From Zetaproteobacteria bacterium CG_4_9_14_3_um_filter_49_83 (GTDB lineage: Bacteria; Pseudomonadota; Zetaproteobacteria; Mariprofundales; Mariprofundaceae): a DNA stretch of 64,000 nt. The position numbers were made by a program, and so were the translations under genes. This document shows positions 1-9,407 of this stretch, in pieces. The stretch is from positions 31,189-95,188 of the forward strand of contig PFXG01000068.1 in the NCBI GenBank assembly GCA_002791545.1. The letters are read 5' to 3'. The notes beneath the pieces are model-generated. The model did no database searches. It saw only the letters and a list, made by a program, of their open reading frames with translations, and was not told the origin of the DNA. Every line of letters starts with the position of its first letter. Position 1 is the stretch's first letter.

Positions 1-2303
1 GTCGCAATATCCGTACTGTCGAGCAGATTTTTCATATCATCATTGACTTCGGAGAGCTCATCAATGCGCCCCTGTAGCTCTGCATTCACCGTTGTCGACT
101 CTTCGTTGAGTGACTGTAATTCTTCCTTGGATGTTTCCAACTCCTCGTTGGTCGACTGCAACTCCTCATTGGTTGACTGCAACTCCTCATTGATCGACTT
201 GAGTTCTTCATTGGAGGTCTCAAGCTCCTCAATGGTGGTTTGCAGATCCTCCCGTGTGTGAATCAGTGCTTGCTCCAGCTCTTCGATACTTCTGGTCAAC
301 CCTTTTGCAGCAACGCGTCGCTTTGACTGTTGCTCACGCTTTTTGCCGGAAACCTCATCAAAAACAATCATGATCATGCCCCGCATGGCCGATGATGCCA
401 GAATCGGTTTAACAAGCAGGTCTACTTTCAACTGGCTGGCGTTATACTCAACGCTTAACCCCTTACATATAACTTCCTGCTTGTGGACACTTACCTTGTG
501 AATGGCCTCAACCAGCTCTTTCTTCAATCCCGGCCTTAGCATTTCAAGCAGGTTGACGGAGACCTTGCCTTGCGCCGGCTCAAGGAATTTTCCGGTCTTA
601 CCGTAGATATAGGTGATATTACACGCTTGATTGATAATCACACAGGGGGCTGCGTCGCTCTGTTGCAAAATGGCTTCCAGCATTTGTAAGGCACTGGCTT
701 CTTCCAGTTGCTGGCTATCGGACGAGGCGAACTCAGCAGTAAGCTTGCCCAGCTTCGATGCCGGAAAATCGATAAGTGGACGATTGACTCCCCGTGATGG
801 AATGGAGCGGAATATTTTCCATTTCTTATCCAAAGGCTTGAAGTAATCGGTATGTTGACCAATAGACTCCGACGAGCCGAGGAACAGTACACCATCCGGC
901 TTAAGGCTGTAATGAAACAGAGGAAACAGACTCTTTTGCAGCTCAGGACCAAGATAGATTAACAGATTACGGCAACATAGCAGATCAAGCTTGGTGAAAG
1001 GCGGGTCTTTTATCAGATTCTGAGTTGCAAAAATCAGCATTTCCCGCACATTTTTCTTGATGCGGTAGTTTCCCCCCTCCTCCTTGATGAAAAATCGTTG
1101 CAGGCGCATTTCACTGACATCCGAAAGGATGCTGGCTGAATAAAGGCCGCTACGCGCTATAGTGATGGCTTTATCGTCGATATCGGTTCCGAAAACCTGC
1201 ACTGAAAAATGGCGCTTCAGGAGCTCCATACATTCGATCATCAGCATAGCTACGGAGTAGGCTTCTTCGCCGCTACTGCATCCGGTCACCCAGATGCGAA
1301 TCGTGTAATCTTCCGGTTTACTTTCAAGCAGTGATATCAGGGAAATTTTCAAGGATGCAAAGGCATCGGCATCCCTGAAAAAACTGGTTACACCGATCAA
1401 TAATTCATTGAACAGGATATCTGCTTCAATGTCACTCTCCTGCAAATAATGCAAATAGCCTGTCATGTCGTCGATCTGGTGTACATGCATGCGCCGCTCT
1501 ATGCGGCGGTAGATGGTATTCTTTTTGTACTGTGAAAAGTCGTGACCGGTACGGGCCCGCAAAATAGCAAATATCTTCTGCAAGGCTTTGGATGCCATTT
1601 CTGCCATAGGTGTGATCGCTGACGGCGCTTGATATTTCGAATGTGACAGGTAGGCGAGCAACTGAACTGACATCTCTTCCGGCGGCAAAACGTAATCGAC
1701 CATACCGGTAGCGATAGCGCTGCGCGGCATGCCGTCATATTTGGCAGAATCTTCGGATTGCGCCATGGTCATACCGAACTCGGCCTTAATCGCTTTGATA
1801 CCCAGACTGCCATCTGAACCGGTACCTGATAAAATGATGCCTATTGCATTAGCACCCTGATCCTGCGCCAGCGAATTGAAAAAGTGGTTGATCGGCAATT
1901 TTGCACCACGTGGATGATGCATTTCCAACAACTGCAATATGCCATTAACTATGGCTAAGTCCCTGTTGGGTGGAATGATATATACATGGTCTGCTTTGAT
2001 TTTAGTTGCATCAACAATCTGAGCAACAGGCATGCTTGTATGATTCTGTAACAGCTCAGACATCAGGCTGACATGATGCGGATCCAGATGAGAGATGATG
2101 ATAAACGCAGCACCACTGCTGACAGACATCGCCTCGAAGAATTGCTCAAGCGCCTCCAGCCCGCCAGCTGAGGCTCCCAGCCCTATGACCGGAAATGCCA
2201 AAACACCTTTCACAGAGTCCGTCGTGCTCGTAACAGCCTTTTTGAGCGTAACACTTTTAACAGCAGATCGAGCCTGTGTTGAATCAGCTTTACTGTTAGT
2301 CAC
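1..2303 (-). CDS. CheB-CheR fusion chemotaxis-type signalling protein (3' end outside window)
   Basis: This is a fusion of a receptor methylesterase and a receptor methyltransferase, of the hybrid CheB-CheR-PAS kind. The first ~195 residues are CheB-like, with the catalytic Ser in GLGASAGGLEAL (S45), His in ISHLDPHH (H72) and Asp in LSGTGSDGS. A CheR methyltransferase domain follows (about 210-480; GCSSGEEAYS and CCRNLLIYL motifs), then a PAS-like segment and a long heptad coiled coil built from repeated NEEL(Q/E)S(T/S) units. The reading frame is still open at base 1, so a C-terminal part is missing. The chosen start is GTG at 2303, because the in-phase upstream sequence gives no better start and the nearby ATG runs straight into a stop. 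The adaptation role is known for the family; the receptor partner cannot be told from here. Confidence 0.9.
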   Translation of the reverse strand, partial: MTNSKADSTQARSAVKSVTLKKAVTSTTDSVKGVLAFPVIGLGASAGGLEALEQFFEAMSVSSGAAFIIISHLDPHHVSLMSELLQNHTSMPVAQIVDATKIKADHVYIIPPNRDLAIVNGILQLLEMHHPRGAKLPINHFFNSLAQDQGANAIGIILSGTGSDGSLGIKAIKAEFGMTMAQSEDSAKYDGMPRSAIATGMVDYVLPPEEMSVQLLAYLSHSKYQAPSAITPMAEMASKALQKIFAILRARTGHDFSQYKKNTIYRRIERRMHVHQIDDMTGYLHYLQESDIEADILFNELLIGVTSFFRDADAFASLKISLISLLESKPEDYTIRIWVTGCSSGEEAYSVAMLMIECMELLKRHFSVQVFGTDIDDKAITIARSGLYSASILSDVSEMRLQRFFIKEEGGNYRIKKNVREMLIFATQNLIKDPPFTKLDLLCCRNLLIYLGPELQKSLFPLFHYSLKPDGVLFLGSSESIGQHTDYFKPLDKKWKIFRSIPSRGVNRPLIDFPASKLGKLTAEFASSDSQQLEEASALQMLEAILQQSDAAPCVIINQACNITYIYGKTGKFLEPAQGKVSVNLLEMLRPGLKKELVEAIHKVSVHKQEVICKGLSVEYNASQLKVDLLVKPILASSAMRGMIMIVFDEVSGKKREQQSKRRVAAKGLTRSIEELEQALIHTREDLQTTIEELETSNEELKSINEELQSTNEELQSTNEELETSKEELQSLNEESTTVNAELQGRIDELSEVNDDMKNLLDSTDIA

Positions 2304-2512
2304 ATATCCCCCTTCTGCTAAACCGGATTATTCATCTGTATTGGCGAATAGGATAACAATATTCAGCCGCTTGCACTACCCATAGAGAAATCAATCACAA
2401 TTAACCCTTGCATGTATACAAAAGCGGCTAATTCCGTTATTTTTTCCCTGCAACATGTGGACCGTCCTTACTAAGCAGATGACTTGTAGCTATGAATAGG
2501 GGTTTATCTACC

Positions 2513-4414
2513 ATGAAAAGTATCGAAGCGTTGGCGCAGCAAAATGATATGCTGGAAAGCATCCGCATCATGCAGATGGATTTTCTGAATCAGGGTATTT
2601 CTTCTGGCTGGTGTGACAGGATTCTTGAAAAGCTGCTTAAGTTATCGCAAAGTGAATTCGGCTTTATCTGTGAGTTACTACACAAAGAAGATAGCACACC
2701 ATTTATCAGGTCACATGGCATCGCCACGCTTACATGCAACGAAAGTACACGTCAATTCATAGAGGGACATCACCAAACGGCGCTGGATTTCTTTAATTTC
2801 AACAGCCTTTGGGGGCAAGCCGTCACAAGCGGTGAAGTATTTATTGCAAATGAGCCGGATCATAACCCCCACCGTGGCGGATACCCTAAAGAGCAAGGCC
2901 ACCCTCCCCTGAGTTCGTTTATCGGCTTACCGATCAAGGGCTCTGACGGGCATGTGCTGGGAGTCATGGGCCTGGCAAATCGATCGGGCGGATATTCGGC
3001 AGATGACGGCGATTTTCTTGCTCCGTTCACATCCACCTATGGTCTTCTTATCGAAAACACCCGCGAAACCGCCCGTAGACAAAAGCTTGAGCACGAACTG
3101 CTTGAAGCCAATAGTAAATTCCAGCACCTGCTCGAAAATGTCTCGGCTGAATATTGTTTGTACACACATGATGCTCAGGGCGAATTAACCTATGTCAGTC
3201 CGTCTATTGAGAAAATGCTGGGCTGGACACCAGAAGAACTCAAGGTCAACCACACCACGCTTCTGACTACGCACCCCTTAAATCAGAAAGCTGTTGCACA
3301 TACCGAAGCAGCATTAGGCGGTGTTCGTCAGCCTCCGTATACGATGCAGTTACGCCATAAGGATGGTAGCCAGCGCTGGGTTGAAGTAAGTGAGGGGCCG
3401 GTTTTTGATTCTGCCGGGCAGGTGAGCGGAATCGAAGGAATTGTCCACAATGTCACCGAGCGCAGAAAAAATGAAAAGAGAAACTGGCATCTGGCCAATT
3501 TTGATCGCCTCACTGATTTAGCCAACCGCAATCTCTTTTTTGATCGCCTGTCCAAGGAAATTTCAAATTCAAAACGAAGTAACTTATTCACCGCAGTTTT
3601 CATGCTTGATCTGGATGACTTTAAATCAGTCAATGACCGTTACGGACATGAAGCGGGGGATCGACTGTTAATTGAAGTCTCCAGGCGTTGGCAAAGATGT
3701 TTGCGCGATACTGATACCCTTGCCCGCATAGGCGGTGATGAGTTCGCACTGATTATTGGCGCTCTGGCAGACATTGATATGACAACTTCGATTGCCGAAA
3801 AACTGATATCGGTCATGTCTTCATCCATCAAACTTACATCCAGTCATGTATGCACAATAGGTGTGAGTATAGGAGTGGCCATCTATCCGAATAATGCGCT
3901 GGAAATGGACTCGCTGCTTTCTGCGGCTGATACAGCCATGTATGCAAGCAAAGAAAATGGCAAGAACATGTTCAGGCATTCCACGACCACTCCCTCGATA
4001 CATGCAGGTGAAAAAGCGTGGATGAATTTTGAAGAACATCATCTTACCGGTGTGACTGAAATCGATGAACAACATGCGAAATTAGTCAGGCTTGTGAACC
4101 AGCTTAATACTGAAGTTACGCAGCGGAACAGTGAAGCCGGCGTAAGGGTGAAACTTGACGCCTTAATCGAGTATACGATTCTCCATTTCAAAACTGAAAA
4201 AAAGCTCATGCAAGCATGTGCTTTCCCGGAAATGAACAAACATATTCGTGAACATCAATCGCTGATCAGCCAGATCGAACAACTTTCAAAGCAGTTCACT
4301 GAGAAAAACCAATTGCTGATTTTGCAGTCCATTAAAGACTGGTTATTGCATCATATTGAGTATTCCGACAAGTCTTTGGGTAACTTCCTTCGCTCACAAC
4401 AACAAGAAAAATAA
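2513..4414 (+). CDS. GAF-PAS-GGDEF diguanylate cyclase with C-terminal bacteriohemerythrin
   Basis: Predicted cytoplasmic diguanylate cyclase that makes c-di-GMP. Order: GAF (about 20-185), PAS with PAC tail (200-320), GGDEF (325-490), hemerythrin (500-630). The active motif IGGDEF is intact and an inhibitory RxxD site (RDTD) lies exactly five residues before it, so product feedback is expected. The hemerythrin domain keeps the diiron ligand pattern (DEQHAKL, HFKTEKKLM, IREHQSL, HHIEYSDKSL), which in this family binds O2 through a non-haem diiron centre. Oxygen control of c-di-GMP synthesis is inferred from that. No membrane segment is visible. An ATG lies in frame at 2492, but only the ATG at 2513 has a purine-rich TAGGGG ten bases upstream; both remain possible. 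It is divergent from the CheB-CheR gene, with about 190-210 bp between them. Confidence 0.9.
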   Translation: MKSIEALAQQNDMLESIRIMQMDFLNQGISSGWCDRILEKLLKLSQSEFGFICELLHKEDSTPFIRSHGIATLTCNESTRQFIEGHHQTALDFFNFNSLWGQAVTSGEVFIANEPDHNPHRGGYPKEQGHPPLSSFIGLPIKGSDGHVLGVMGLANRSGGYSADDGDFLAPFTSTYGLLIENTRETARRQKLEHELLEANSKFQHLLENVSAEYCLYTHDAQGELTYVSPSIEKMLGWTPEELKVNHTTLLTTHPLNQKAVAHTEAALGGVRQPPYTMQLRHKDGSQRWVEVSEGPVFDSAGQVSGIEGIVHNVTERRKNEKRNWHLANFDRLTDLANRNLFFDRLSKEISNSKRSNLFTAVFMLDLDDFKSVNDRYGHEAGDRLLIEVSRRWQRCLRDTDTLARIGGDEFALIIGALADIDMTTSIAEKLISVMSSSIKLTSSHVCTIGVSIGVAIYPNNALEMDSLLSAADTAMYASKENGKNMFRHSTTTPSIHAGEKAWMNFEEHHLTGVTEIDEQHAKLVRLVNQLNTEVTQRNSEAGVRVKLDALIEYTILHFKTEKKLMQACAFPEMNKHIREHQSLISQIEQLSKQFTEKNQLLILQSIKDWLLHHIEYSDKSLGNFLRSQQQEK

Positions 4415-4482
4415 AAAACACCCGAACAATCTCCGTATAGCTGCCGGGAAGAAGTTCGAAACCACCGTTTTCAGCCTGGTTT

Positions 4483-5373
4483 TCAGCCTGTTTTTTTCTT
4501 ACGTCTGGCTCGCGGGTGAGCGGCATCGTAATCACGTGTTAACACGTTCATATCCAGATGCGTATAACGCTCCGTCGTCGCCAGTGAGCTATGCCCCAGC
4601 AATTCCTGTACGGCGCGCAAATCCATTCCGCCAACCAGCAAATGCGTAGCAAAGGAATGGCGCAGCGTATGCGGCGTTGTTGATGTATCCGCTCCCAGTT
4701 CAAGGGCACGCTTTTTTAACATCCGCTGCACACTGCGTGTCGTCAAGCGGCTGCCAAAGCGGTTCCTGAAAACCGGCGCAAGCAAATCGCCCGGTTGTGA
4801 TTCACTGAACCAGTTTCGCAGCATCTGCATCACCGTGGATGGAATCGGCACGATGCGCTCTTTTCTGCCTTTACCCAACACCCTGACTTCTGCCGCAGCC
4901 AGACTGATATCGACGATATTCAGAGAAACCACTTCAGAGACACGTAAACCACAGCCATACATCATGGCGACCAGCATGGCATCGCGTTCTTCGCTGCGGG
5001 ATTCGGATGGCTGCATCAGCAGGGCTGTTTGCTCGGGGGGTAGCGACCTGGGCAGGCGTTTTGCCTGTTTCGGTGGTTTCATACCATCGGCAATATTCTT
5101 ATCACTCCAGCGTTGGTCACGGGCATATTCAAACATCGATCGTACCGCTGAAAGGCGACGCGCCAGCGTAGCGGGAGAAAGACCAGCGGCATAACCATCA
5201 ACCATCCAGTCCTGCAAATGCTGTCGTTGTAATTCGCCCAATGTGACATGTTTACCGGCATGCTCAATCAGCTGCAAAATATCGCGGCGATAATTACTCA
5301 CCGTGTGCTGAGAGGCCATGCGCACCTGTTCGAGCTGTTTCAAAAACTTATCAGCCAATAACGACAGCTTCAT
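4483..5373 (-). CDS. xerC: Tyrosine recombinase XerC
   Basis: Site-specific tyrosine recombinase that, with XerD, resolves chromosome dimers at dif. The product is 296 residues, the usual XerC length. The N-terminal SAM-like core-binding domain covers about 1-90 and the catalytic domain 105-285. Catalytic residues are all present: R144 (GCGLRVSEV), K168 (LGKGRKERI), H235/R238 (HTLRHSFATH), H261 (LGHSSLATT) and nucleophile Y270 (ERYTH). The tail DAAHPRAR is typical of XerC rather than XerD or phage integrases. The ATG at 5373 was chosen because longer in-frame versions would run into the upstream DUF484 gene; it starts 16 bases after that gene's stop. The DUF484-xerC neighbourhood is the standard chromosomal one. 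Confidence 0.95.
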   Translation of the reverse strand: MKLSLLADKFLKQLEQVRMASQHTVSNYRRDILQLIEHAGKHVTLGELQRQHLQDWMVDGYAAGLSPATLARRLSAVRSMFEYARDQRWSDKNIADGMKPPKQAKRLPRSLPPEQTALLMQPSESRSEERDAMLVAMMYGCGLRVSEVVSLNIVDISLAAAEVRVLGKGRKERIVPIPSTVMQMLRNWFSESQPGDLLAPVFRNRFGSRLTTRSVQRMLKKRALELGADTSTTPHTLRHSFATHLLVGGMDLRAVQELLGHSSLATTERYTHLDMNVLTRDYDAAHPRARRKKKTG

Positions 5374-5389
5374 ATCAGCATGCAGCAAT

Positions 5390-6520
5390 TTATTCTCCGT
5401 CCGAGGAGTCCATGTCGGCAATTTCCAGTCTCGACCCGCCCAGCGCCTTGGCAACATACATGGCCTGATCAGCCTCATCCACCAGGATTTTGACCACTTT
5501 ATCTTCACCTTTGGTAGATACGGAAAGTCCCATACTGATGCTCAAGGCAATATCACCCAACAGTTTCTGCTGGCAGGTTTTGATAATGCGAAGTCCGAGC
5601 TGCTTTGCTTTTTCGGCATCGCAACCGGGAAGCAGCAAGACAAATTCATCACCACCCATGCGAATCAACGGGTCCTGAGAACGCACAACAGCGCGTGCAC
5701 ATTCACTCACCAGAGTCAGCGCCTGATCGCCCGTGGCATGACCTGCTGTATCATTGATTTTCTTGAGATTATCGAGATCAAAATAAAGACACGATACGAT
5801 GGTTCCCTTGCCAAACCACTGTGACAACAACTGATGACTATGTGGTTGAAAAAAAAGGCGATTGTGCGTGCCCGTCAGTGTATCGGTCATGGCAATACGT
5901 GTAAGCCGCTCCCGAACCAGTGTATTTTCCAGTGTCAGACTTATCACCTGTGCCAGATGCTCCAGAAAATCAGTGCTCTGATCCGGAGAAAACCGGTCCG
6001 GATCAACCGATCCCAAGCCAATCACACCGATGGGATGTGACAAATCACCGAGCACCATTAAACATAGCGACTGTAAAAAACGATCGCGTGGTTCCAGCCA
6101 GTCAAAGGTATCACCACGGGATAATTGTAAAAGCCAGATCCGCCGCCGGTTCAAACCGGGCTTTTCGATTTCTTCGACACCGATCCACACCAGATCCGAT
6201 TCAGACAGTGTTGATAATTTACATTGCCCTACAACGCCGGAGCGATCGAACCAGAATCGGACCATATCCAGTTCAAATTCACTCCTGAGACCACGCAGTA
6301 AATTGAAACATAAATCTTCAGGGTCGGTCGAACCAAGCACCTGTGATTCAAGTTTAAACATGCGTGAAAATAGCTTTTCATTATCACGCAGCCGTTTCAT
6401 CACTTCGGTAACATACTGCTTCAGGTGGCTGTTCTCTTTGGCCAGCGACTGCATTCTCAGGGCTGAGATATCCAGAACATCTCCTGAGAACTGCTGATTC
6501 GATGCATCAGAATCGCTCAA
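5390..6520 (-). CDS. DUF484 domain fused to GGDEF diguanylate cyclase
   Basis: The N-terminal ~215 residues are a DUF484/GAF-like domain. They start with a helical lead (QSLAKENSHLKQYVTEV) and end with the hallmark GSVDPDRFSPDQSTDFLEHL. A complete GGDEF domain follows (about 220-376), with MGGDEF intact and an RxxD inhibitory site (RSQD) five residues before it. DUF484 normally stands alone between dapF and xerC; here it is the sensor half of a predicted c-di-GMP synthase and still sits just upstream of xerC. Its start overlaps the stop of the L,D-transpeptidase gene by four bases, so it is probably translated from the same operon message. The ligand of the DUF484/GAF part is unknown. Confidence 0.85.
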   Translation of the reverse strand: MSDSDASNQQFSGDVLDISALRMQSLAKENSHLKQYVTEVMKRLRDNEKLFSRMFKLESQVLGSTDPEDLCFNLLRGLRSEFELDMVRFWFDRSGVVGQCKLSTLSESDLVWIGVEEIEKPGLNRRRIWLLQLSRGDTFDWLEPRDRFLQSLCLMVLGDLSHPIGVIGLGSVDPDRFSPDQSTDFLEHLAQVISLTLENTLVRERLTRIAMTDTLTGTHNRLFFQPHSHQLLSQWFGKGTIVSCLYFDLDNLKKINDTAGHATGDQALTLVSECARAVVRSQDPLIRMGGDEFVLLLPGCDAEKAKQLGLRIIKTCQQKLLGDIALSISMGLSVSTKGEDKVVKILVDEADQAMYVAKALGGSRLEIADMDSSDGE

Positions 6521-7830
6521 GGTTCGACACTTTCTTCAATGAGAATTTTCCAGGGCTCAACTTTCGATGCTCTCGCCAGATAAAGACGTTTTCTCGAATG
6601 ATCCTGATAATTATTTGACTCGTACGACTGATCAAACTCAGCCACAACCACTTCACCTTCAGGCCAGCTCGACGGATCATGCATCAAGGTCATATTTGAA
6701 AAGTTTAACGAAACAAATTCCTTACCGGCATTGACGCGTCGCTTATAGGCTTTCCATGCCTTCAAATCCCGCTCACCAGCGCGAAAATGCGAATGGTAAT
6801 GGTCTAAATAGGCTTCAGTCTTTAGCAAGGACCAGTCACTTTCCCACTGCGTGATAGTTCGGGAAACGGACTGCAGAAGTGATTCCTTCTCATCCGGCAC
6901 ATCGAAGGCAAAATCTCTGCCGATAAGCACCCAGCTTTTACCCAATTGCACATGCTCCGCCATTGCCAGCAAGGTCGAGTTCGGCAAAGCAAAACAGCCC
7001 TTGGTGTCGCGCGAAGGTCTGCGATCAACATTTTCGGCATAACCGTGCATCCAGATACCGGAACCATCTTTATGATGCAGTGCATCCAGAGCATTCGGAT
7101 AATCGATAGGAAATGCCACCGGCCCATAACGCGATTCGAGCTTTTCACCACTTAACCGGTCAACAAAACGGTAAATGCCGTTTGGCGTTCTGTTATCACC
7201 CTCGGCCCGTTTATCACCTTCAGCAGCACCGGTTACAACGTACTCATCTGCAACCTGCTTCAAATCACCCTGAGCATCACGTTCATAAACAAACAGGCGG
7301 GATCGCCCCTTGTCGACCAGAAACACGCTGCGAATATCAGAGCCTACCGATAAAATATCCAGTGGCGTCCGCTGCTGACCTTTCACACTGTCCAGAAAGG
7401 CTTTCAGCTTGGCATCGGCTTCTTTCAAACCACCGGAAAGATTAGCTTCTTCCAGTTGTTTCTTTTTCGCATCCATCGGCCTGGCGTAATCACCAGCCCG
7501 GTCGACGGCCAGAATGGCAGATTGGCGATGCGCCTCCGCCTCCAGCATGGCGACCAGCGGATCTGCACCATTATCTTCGGAAATTAAATAGGTCAGGGCC
7601 TGATTGGGTTGCCCGTCTTCGAGCGCCAGTGTCGCTTTCAGAATATTTTTTTCGACATTCGACAAATGGCTGACTGCCGAATTTCCTCCACCATCCAGAG
7701 CTTCAAGAATCTTTTTCTTTTCTTCAATATCCATAGCCCTGCTTTCTGACCAGGATGTCGATGTCATTAACATCACCACCAATACAGAACATGGCAGAAG
7801 CCACAACTTTGATGCCGGACTACACATCAT
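6517..7830 (-). CDS. Periplasmic L,D-transpeptidase with C-terminal NTF2-like (Cds6-type) domain
   Basis: YkuD-family L,D-transpeptidase, predicted to act on peptidoglycan in the periplasm. An N-terminal signal peptide (about 1-30, hydrophobic stretch LLPCSVLVVMLMTS) is followed by a helical region and then the catalytic domain (about 165-305). His262 and Cys279 sit in the HGYAEN...TKGCFALPN signature. After about residue 325 comes an extra alpha/beta domain of the SnoaL/NTF2-like kind, with the motif AWKAYKRRV at 358-366. The same domain closes the upstream TPR protein, and the two genes share one base at TGATG, so the proteins are probably co-translated and functionally linked. The Cds6-type name is from memory of the family and is tentative. 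Substrate and cross-link type cannot be read from sequence. Confidence 0.85.
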   Translation of the reverse strand: MMCSPASKLWLLPCSVLVVMLMTSTSWSESRAMDIEEKKKILEALDGGGNSAVSHLSNVEKNILKATLALEDGQPNQALTYLISEDNGADPLVAMLEAEAHRQSAILAVDRAGDYARPMDAKKKQLEEANLSGGLKEADAKLKAFLDSVKGQQRTPLDILSVGSDIRSVFLVDKGRSRLFVYERDAQGDLKQVADEYVVTGAAEGDKRAEGDNRTPNGIYRFVDRLSGEKLESRYGPVAFPIDYPNALDALHHKDGSGIWMHGYAENVDRRPSRDTKGCFALPNSTLLAMAEHVQLGKSWVLIGRDFAFDVPDEKESLLQSVSRTITQWESDWSLLKTEAYLDHYHSHFRAGERDLKAWKAYKRRVNAGKEFVSLNFSNMTLMHDPSSWPEGEVVVAEFDQSYESNNYQDHSRKRLYLARASKVEPWKILIEESVEP

Positions 7831-8780
7831 CAGAAACTTCCCTCGCTAATAATTTTCCATTCATTTCCCTGACGTTGCCAAACCAGAGCTTTGTTGTCCT
7901 CACTGCTAAAGCTGTCTGAGCGAAAGGATTGCCTGAACTGAACAGTGACGAAATGATCATGATCAAAGATCAGTTTAGTGTCTGACAAAGCAACCTCGAT
8001 AAACTTTTTATTTGTAATCACACGTCTCTTGTATGCCTTCCATGCAGGTATCGTCGAATATTTACCCGCCGGATGAAAGTTCTCGGCATAATAGGCAAAG
8101 TAAGCATCCGCATCGCGGGATGCCCAAGCCGAGCGCCAGCCTTCCAGCGCATTCAACACAGCTGCACGCAATTGAGACCGGTCTTCATGCGGTTGCACTT
8201 TATTTGACTGCACATCAGTCGAAGCCGATTCCACCGCGCTGCCTGAATCGCCAGCCGACTCAACATCAGGCGCAGGTGTTTCATGAATCTTCTGCAACAG
8301 AGCATAACGACCTGCAAGTTTTTTGTCGTCTGACTTTGTGGCCAGCGCCTTTTGATAATGATCCAGAGCCATTTTGACATACATATCTGCTATATTTTCT
8401 TCGGCCATCGGATAATCCGGTCTGATTTTGAGCGAGGCTTCCAATTCGCTGACAGCCGCCTGGACATTACCCTGCTCATTGTAAATTACCGCCAGATTAT
8501 TATGGGGTTCCGCCAAATCAGGACGAAGCTCAATAACTTTTTTAAATGCCACAATTGCCTGTTCATAAGCCTGTTTTTTTGCCTGTGCCACGCCCAATAA
8601 AAACCATCGCTGAAAATCACCCGGGTTTTTCCCGGTTTCCTGCTTCAGCAAAATTACAGCTTCATTAACTTTTCCGGCATCCAGCAATGAGTTAGCCATT
8701 TCTACAGGTTCTGCCTGGGCAAGCATCGCTTGCCACTGAAATGCCAACATAAAACATGTCATGAAAAAAAGAATTCGCAT
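7830..8780 (-). CDS. Secreted TPR protein with C-terminal NTF2-like domain
   Basis: First gene of the operon that runs to xerC. An N-terminal signal peptide (about 1-23, ending AQAEP) is followed by at least three tetratricopeptide-like helix pairs between residues 28 and 165, with typical spacing of A/L/G/Y/A residues. A low-complexity Ser/Glu/Asp linker (170-200) leads to a C-terminal SnoaL/NTF2-like domain (205-316). That domain holds AWKAYKRRV at 246-254, nearly identical to the motif in the downstream L,D-transpeptidase. The likely role is a periplasmic scaffold or partner for the transpeptidase. This rests on gene coupling and the shared domain, not on a known characterised homologue. 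Confidence 0.8.
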   Translation of the reverse strand: MRILFFMTCFMLAFQWQAMLAQAEPVEMANSLLDAGKVNEAVILLKQETGKNPGDFQRWFLLGVAQAKKQAYEQAIVAFKKVIELRPDLAEPHNNLAVIYNEQGNVQAAVSELEASLKIRPDYPMAEENIADMYVKMALDHYQKALATKSDDKKLAGRYALLQKIHETPAPDVESAGDSGSAVESASTDVQSNKVQPHEDRSQLRAAVLNALEGWRSAWASRDADAYFAYYAENFHPAGKYSTIPAWKAYKRRVITNKKFIEVALSDTKLIFDHDHFVTVQFRQSFRSDSFSSEDNKALVWQRQGNEWKIISEGSF

Positions 8781-9047
8781 TTGCTTCCTCGAAGACGCCG
8801 AAAATATCAGCTTGGGTCTGAATCATGAACGATTTAAACTAAATTTCCACATTGTCGCCTATCGTGACACCATTGATGTCTGCACTCAATCATTCAGCTT
8901 GTCTGACTCAAGCATATAGTTTTTGTGCCAGAGCTTTGACACTGCCTTGACACTGAACTTGCTATGAGGCCATTTATTTGTAACATCACTGACGATTTAA
9001 GCTCCGACTTGCTTTGAGTTGGTAAGTGAATTGAAAAGGGGAGAGAT

Positions 9048-9407
9048 ATGACAACTGAAGAACTTATTCAGATGATCCAAGATGGTCAATGGATTCGCAA
9101 TCAGGATTTTCATGGAAAAGATTTTTCCGGGCAGGATTTCTCGAAAGGTAAATTTGAAGCGTGTGATTTTAGCGGAGCCAACCTGCGCGAAGCTAAATTT
9201 ATCCGCAGCAGCTTACGTCAGTGCAATCTCAGCAAAGCCGACCTTCGACTTGCCGATTTCAATCAGGCTGATCTGTTCGGATCAGATTTTACCGATGCAA
9301 AATTCCGCCGGGCAAACCTGACCGGATCAAATCGTATTGGCACCAAAATCCGTAAGTTTGCACTCAAAGGTGCTTTTCTTACCGGCCCGACACCGTACAC
9401 CGAATGA
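9048..9407 (+). CDS. Pentapeptide-repeat protein
   Basis: A 119-residue protein whose middle (about 24-105) is a run of pentapeptide repeats of the A(D/N)LXX and X(D/K)FXX form (for example DFSGANLREAKF, ADLRLADFNQADLFGSDF). It should fold as a short right-handed beta-helix of about four coils. No signal peptide or membrane segment is seen. A strong ribosome site (GGGGAGAG) lies six bases before the ATG. The stop overlaps the next start by four bases. Pentapeptide proteins often mimic DNA or act as scaffolds, but nothing here identifies a target such as gyrase. Confidence 0.85.
   Translation: MTTEELIQMIQDGQWIRNQDFHGKDFSGQDFSKGKFEACDFSGANLREAKFIRSSLRQCNLSKADLRLADFNQADLFGSDFTDAKFRRANLTGSNRIGTKIRKFALKGAFLTGPTPYTE

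Noticed and set aside
43..261. Plus-strand Ser/Asn-rich open frame with tandem repeats
   Set aside because: It is the antisense of the repeated NEELQST coiled coil of the CheB-CheR fusion and has no ribosome site.
4467..4490. Repeated TTTCAGCCTG near the xerC stop as a terminator
   Set aside because: Direct, not inverted, repeat; no stem can form.
4483..5373. Tyrosine recombinase as a phage or island integrase
   Set aside because: Length, the C-terminal HPRAR motif and the DUF484 neighbour identify chromosomal XerC.
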